Origin: Pelobacter sp.
GTDB taxonomy: Bacteria; Desulfobacterota; Desulfuromonadia; Geobacterales; Pseudopelobacteraceae
Reading direction: 5' to 3'
Assembly: GCA_030824515.1 (NCBI GenBank)
Contig: JAVBXN010000031.1
Coordinates: forward strand, 1-33,982
Length of the DNA: 33,982 bases
Shown: piece after piece, positions 33,617 to 33,982 of the stretch
Numbering within the stretch: the stretch's first letter is position 1
Layout: every line of letters begins with the position of its first letter
Position numbers and translations under genes: made by a program
The notes under the pieces: model-generated
Databases searched by the model: none
The model's input: only the letters and a program-made list of their open reading frames with translations
What the model was told of the DNA's origin: nothing

Positions 33617-33642
33617 ATGATTTCACTTCTTTTCAGACTATA

Positions 33643-33982
33643 TCAGTGATCAATGGCCTTGGCCATGCCGAGGCCGGTGTTCTGACGGACATAAATCTCG
33701 TCGAACATCTCTTCGGCTCTCTTGCTCGGGAACAGCAGGGCGCCGAAAATCGCGGCCATGAAGCCCAGCGGGATCGAGATGATGCCGGGGTTCTTCAGTT
33801 TCAGGATCGGTTTGTCAAGACCCATGATCGACTTGCCGTCCTTGTTCTTCTCAAAGTCGGCCTTGGCTGTTTTCAGTGCCTTGGCGTCCAGTTCGCTCAG
33901 CGCTGCTCCCGGAGGCAGTTCAGCCTGCTTCTTCTCCATGGCGGTGATCACCTTCTGTGCGCCGGCGGCCACAACCTTGGGA
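33643..33982 (-). CDS. Sodium:solute (acetate-type) symporter, C-terminus only
   Basis: The last 112 residues of a gene that begins beyond the right edge. The final stretch NPGIISIPLGFMAAIFGALLF is a transmembrane helix, followed by the cytoplasmic tail EEMFDEIYVRQNTGLGMAKA. This is the end I recognise from acetate/cation (ActP-like) symporters of Geobacter relatives. Before it is an unusual hydrophilic segment of about 60 residues (KVITAMEKKQAELPPGAALSE... to LDKPILKLK), which E. coli ActP lacks and which would form a loop ahead of the last helix. The stop codon is at 33643-33645 and the terminator follows. Acetate uptake would suit an acetate-oxidising anaerobe. Confidence 0.8.
   Translation of the reverse strand, partial: PKVVAAGAQKVITAMEKKQAELPPGAALSELDAKALKTAKADFEKNKDGKSIMGLDKPILKLKNPGIISIPLGFMAAIFGALLFPSKRAEEMFDEIYVRQNTGLGMAKAIDH

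Noticed and set aside
1..33982. CRISPR array, insertion sequence or prophage
   Set aside because: No spaced direct repeats, transposase, recombinase or phage structural gene was found on either strand.

Overview
This window looks like chromosomal housekeeping and sensory DNA from a Gram-negative, motile, probably anaerobic deltaproteobacterium of the Desulfuromonadales/Geobacterales (Geobacter- or Pelobacter-like). The family assignment is inferred from several signs taken together: a dus(nifR3)-ntrB-ntrC cluster, a large chemoreceptor, an orphan MshEN-type GspE/PilB ATPase, a big secreted protein with an IPT/TIG domain and a beta-rich tail, and an acetate-type sodium:solute symporter at the right edge. 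I see no transposase, integrase, prophage gene or CRISPR array.

Layout. 1-425: the start of a membrane-protein gene cut by the window edge, then tRNA-Arg(ACG) with its own promoter and terminator, all on minus. 551-1496: overlapping HNH-endonuclease and HAD-phosphatase genes. 1555-5746 (minus): dusB-ntrB-ntrC plus an isochorismatase-family hydrolase, tightly packed. Next come a TatA/B gene (plus), an Hsp20 chaperone and RecO (minus), then mutS2 and a GspE/PilB-type ATPase (plus). 12099-17143: ovothiol synthase OvoA (minus), a large uncharacterised EF-hand-like membrane protein (plus), and a beta-carbonic anhydrase (minus).

17329-19665: an FKBP-type isomerase with a cysteine/aspartate-rich insert, a probable structured small RNA, and a DEAD-box helicase whose leader carries an intrinsic terminator. 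19738-21385 (minus): folD-ppiC and a gamma-glutamylcyclotransferase-like gene. 21784-24108: a DUF815 ATPase, a P-loop/DRTGG protein behind a palindromic operator-like site, and slyX. 24306-27583: a periplasmic binding protein followed by a chemoreceptor, a plausible ligand-sensing pair. 27862-32091: a 1409-residue secreted protein with two tandem 5'-nucleotidase units. The right end has a radical SAM protein and the C-terminus of a symporter (both minus).

Several starts were moved inward from the longest reading frame because a Shine-Dalgarno sequence or family length supports the internal start; each entry says so. The least explained parts are the RNA at about 17979-18157 with the rhlE leader terminator, the EF-hand/three-helix protein at 14386-16530, the Cys-rich FKBP insert, the tandem nucleotidase, and the operator-like palindromes at 5793-5813 and 22699-22722. 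None of these is proven to be a new system.
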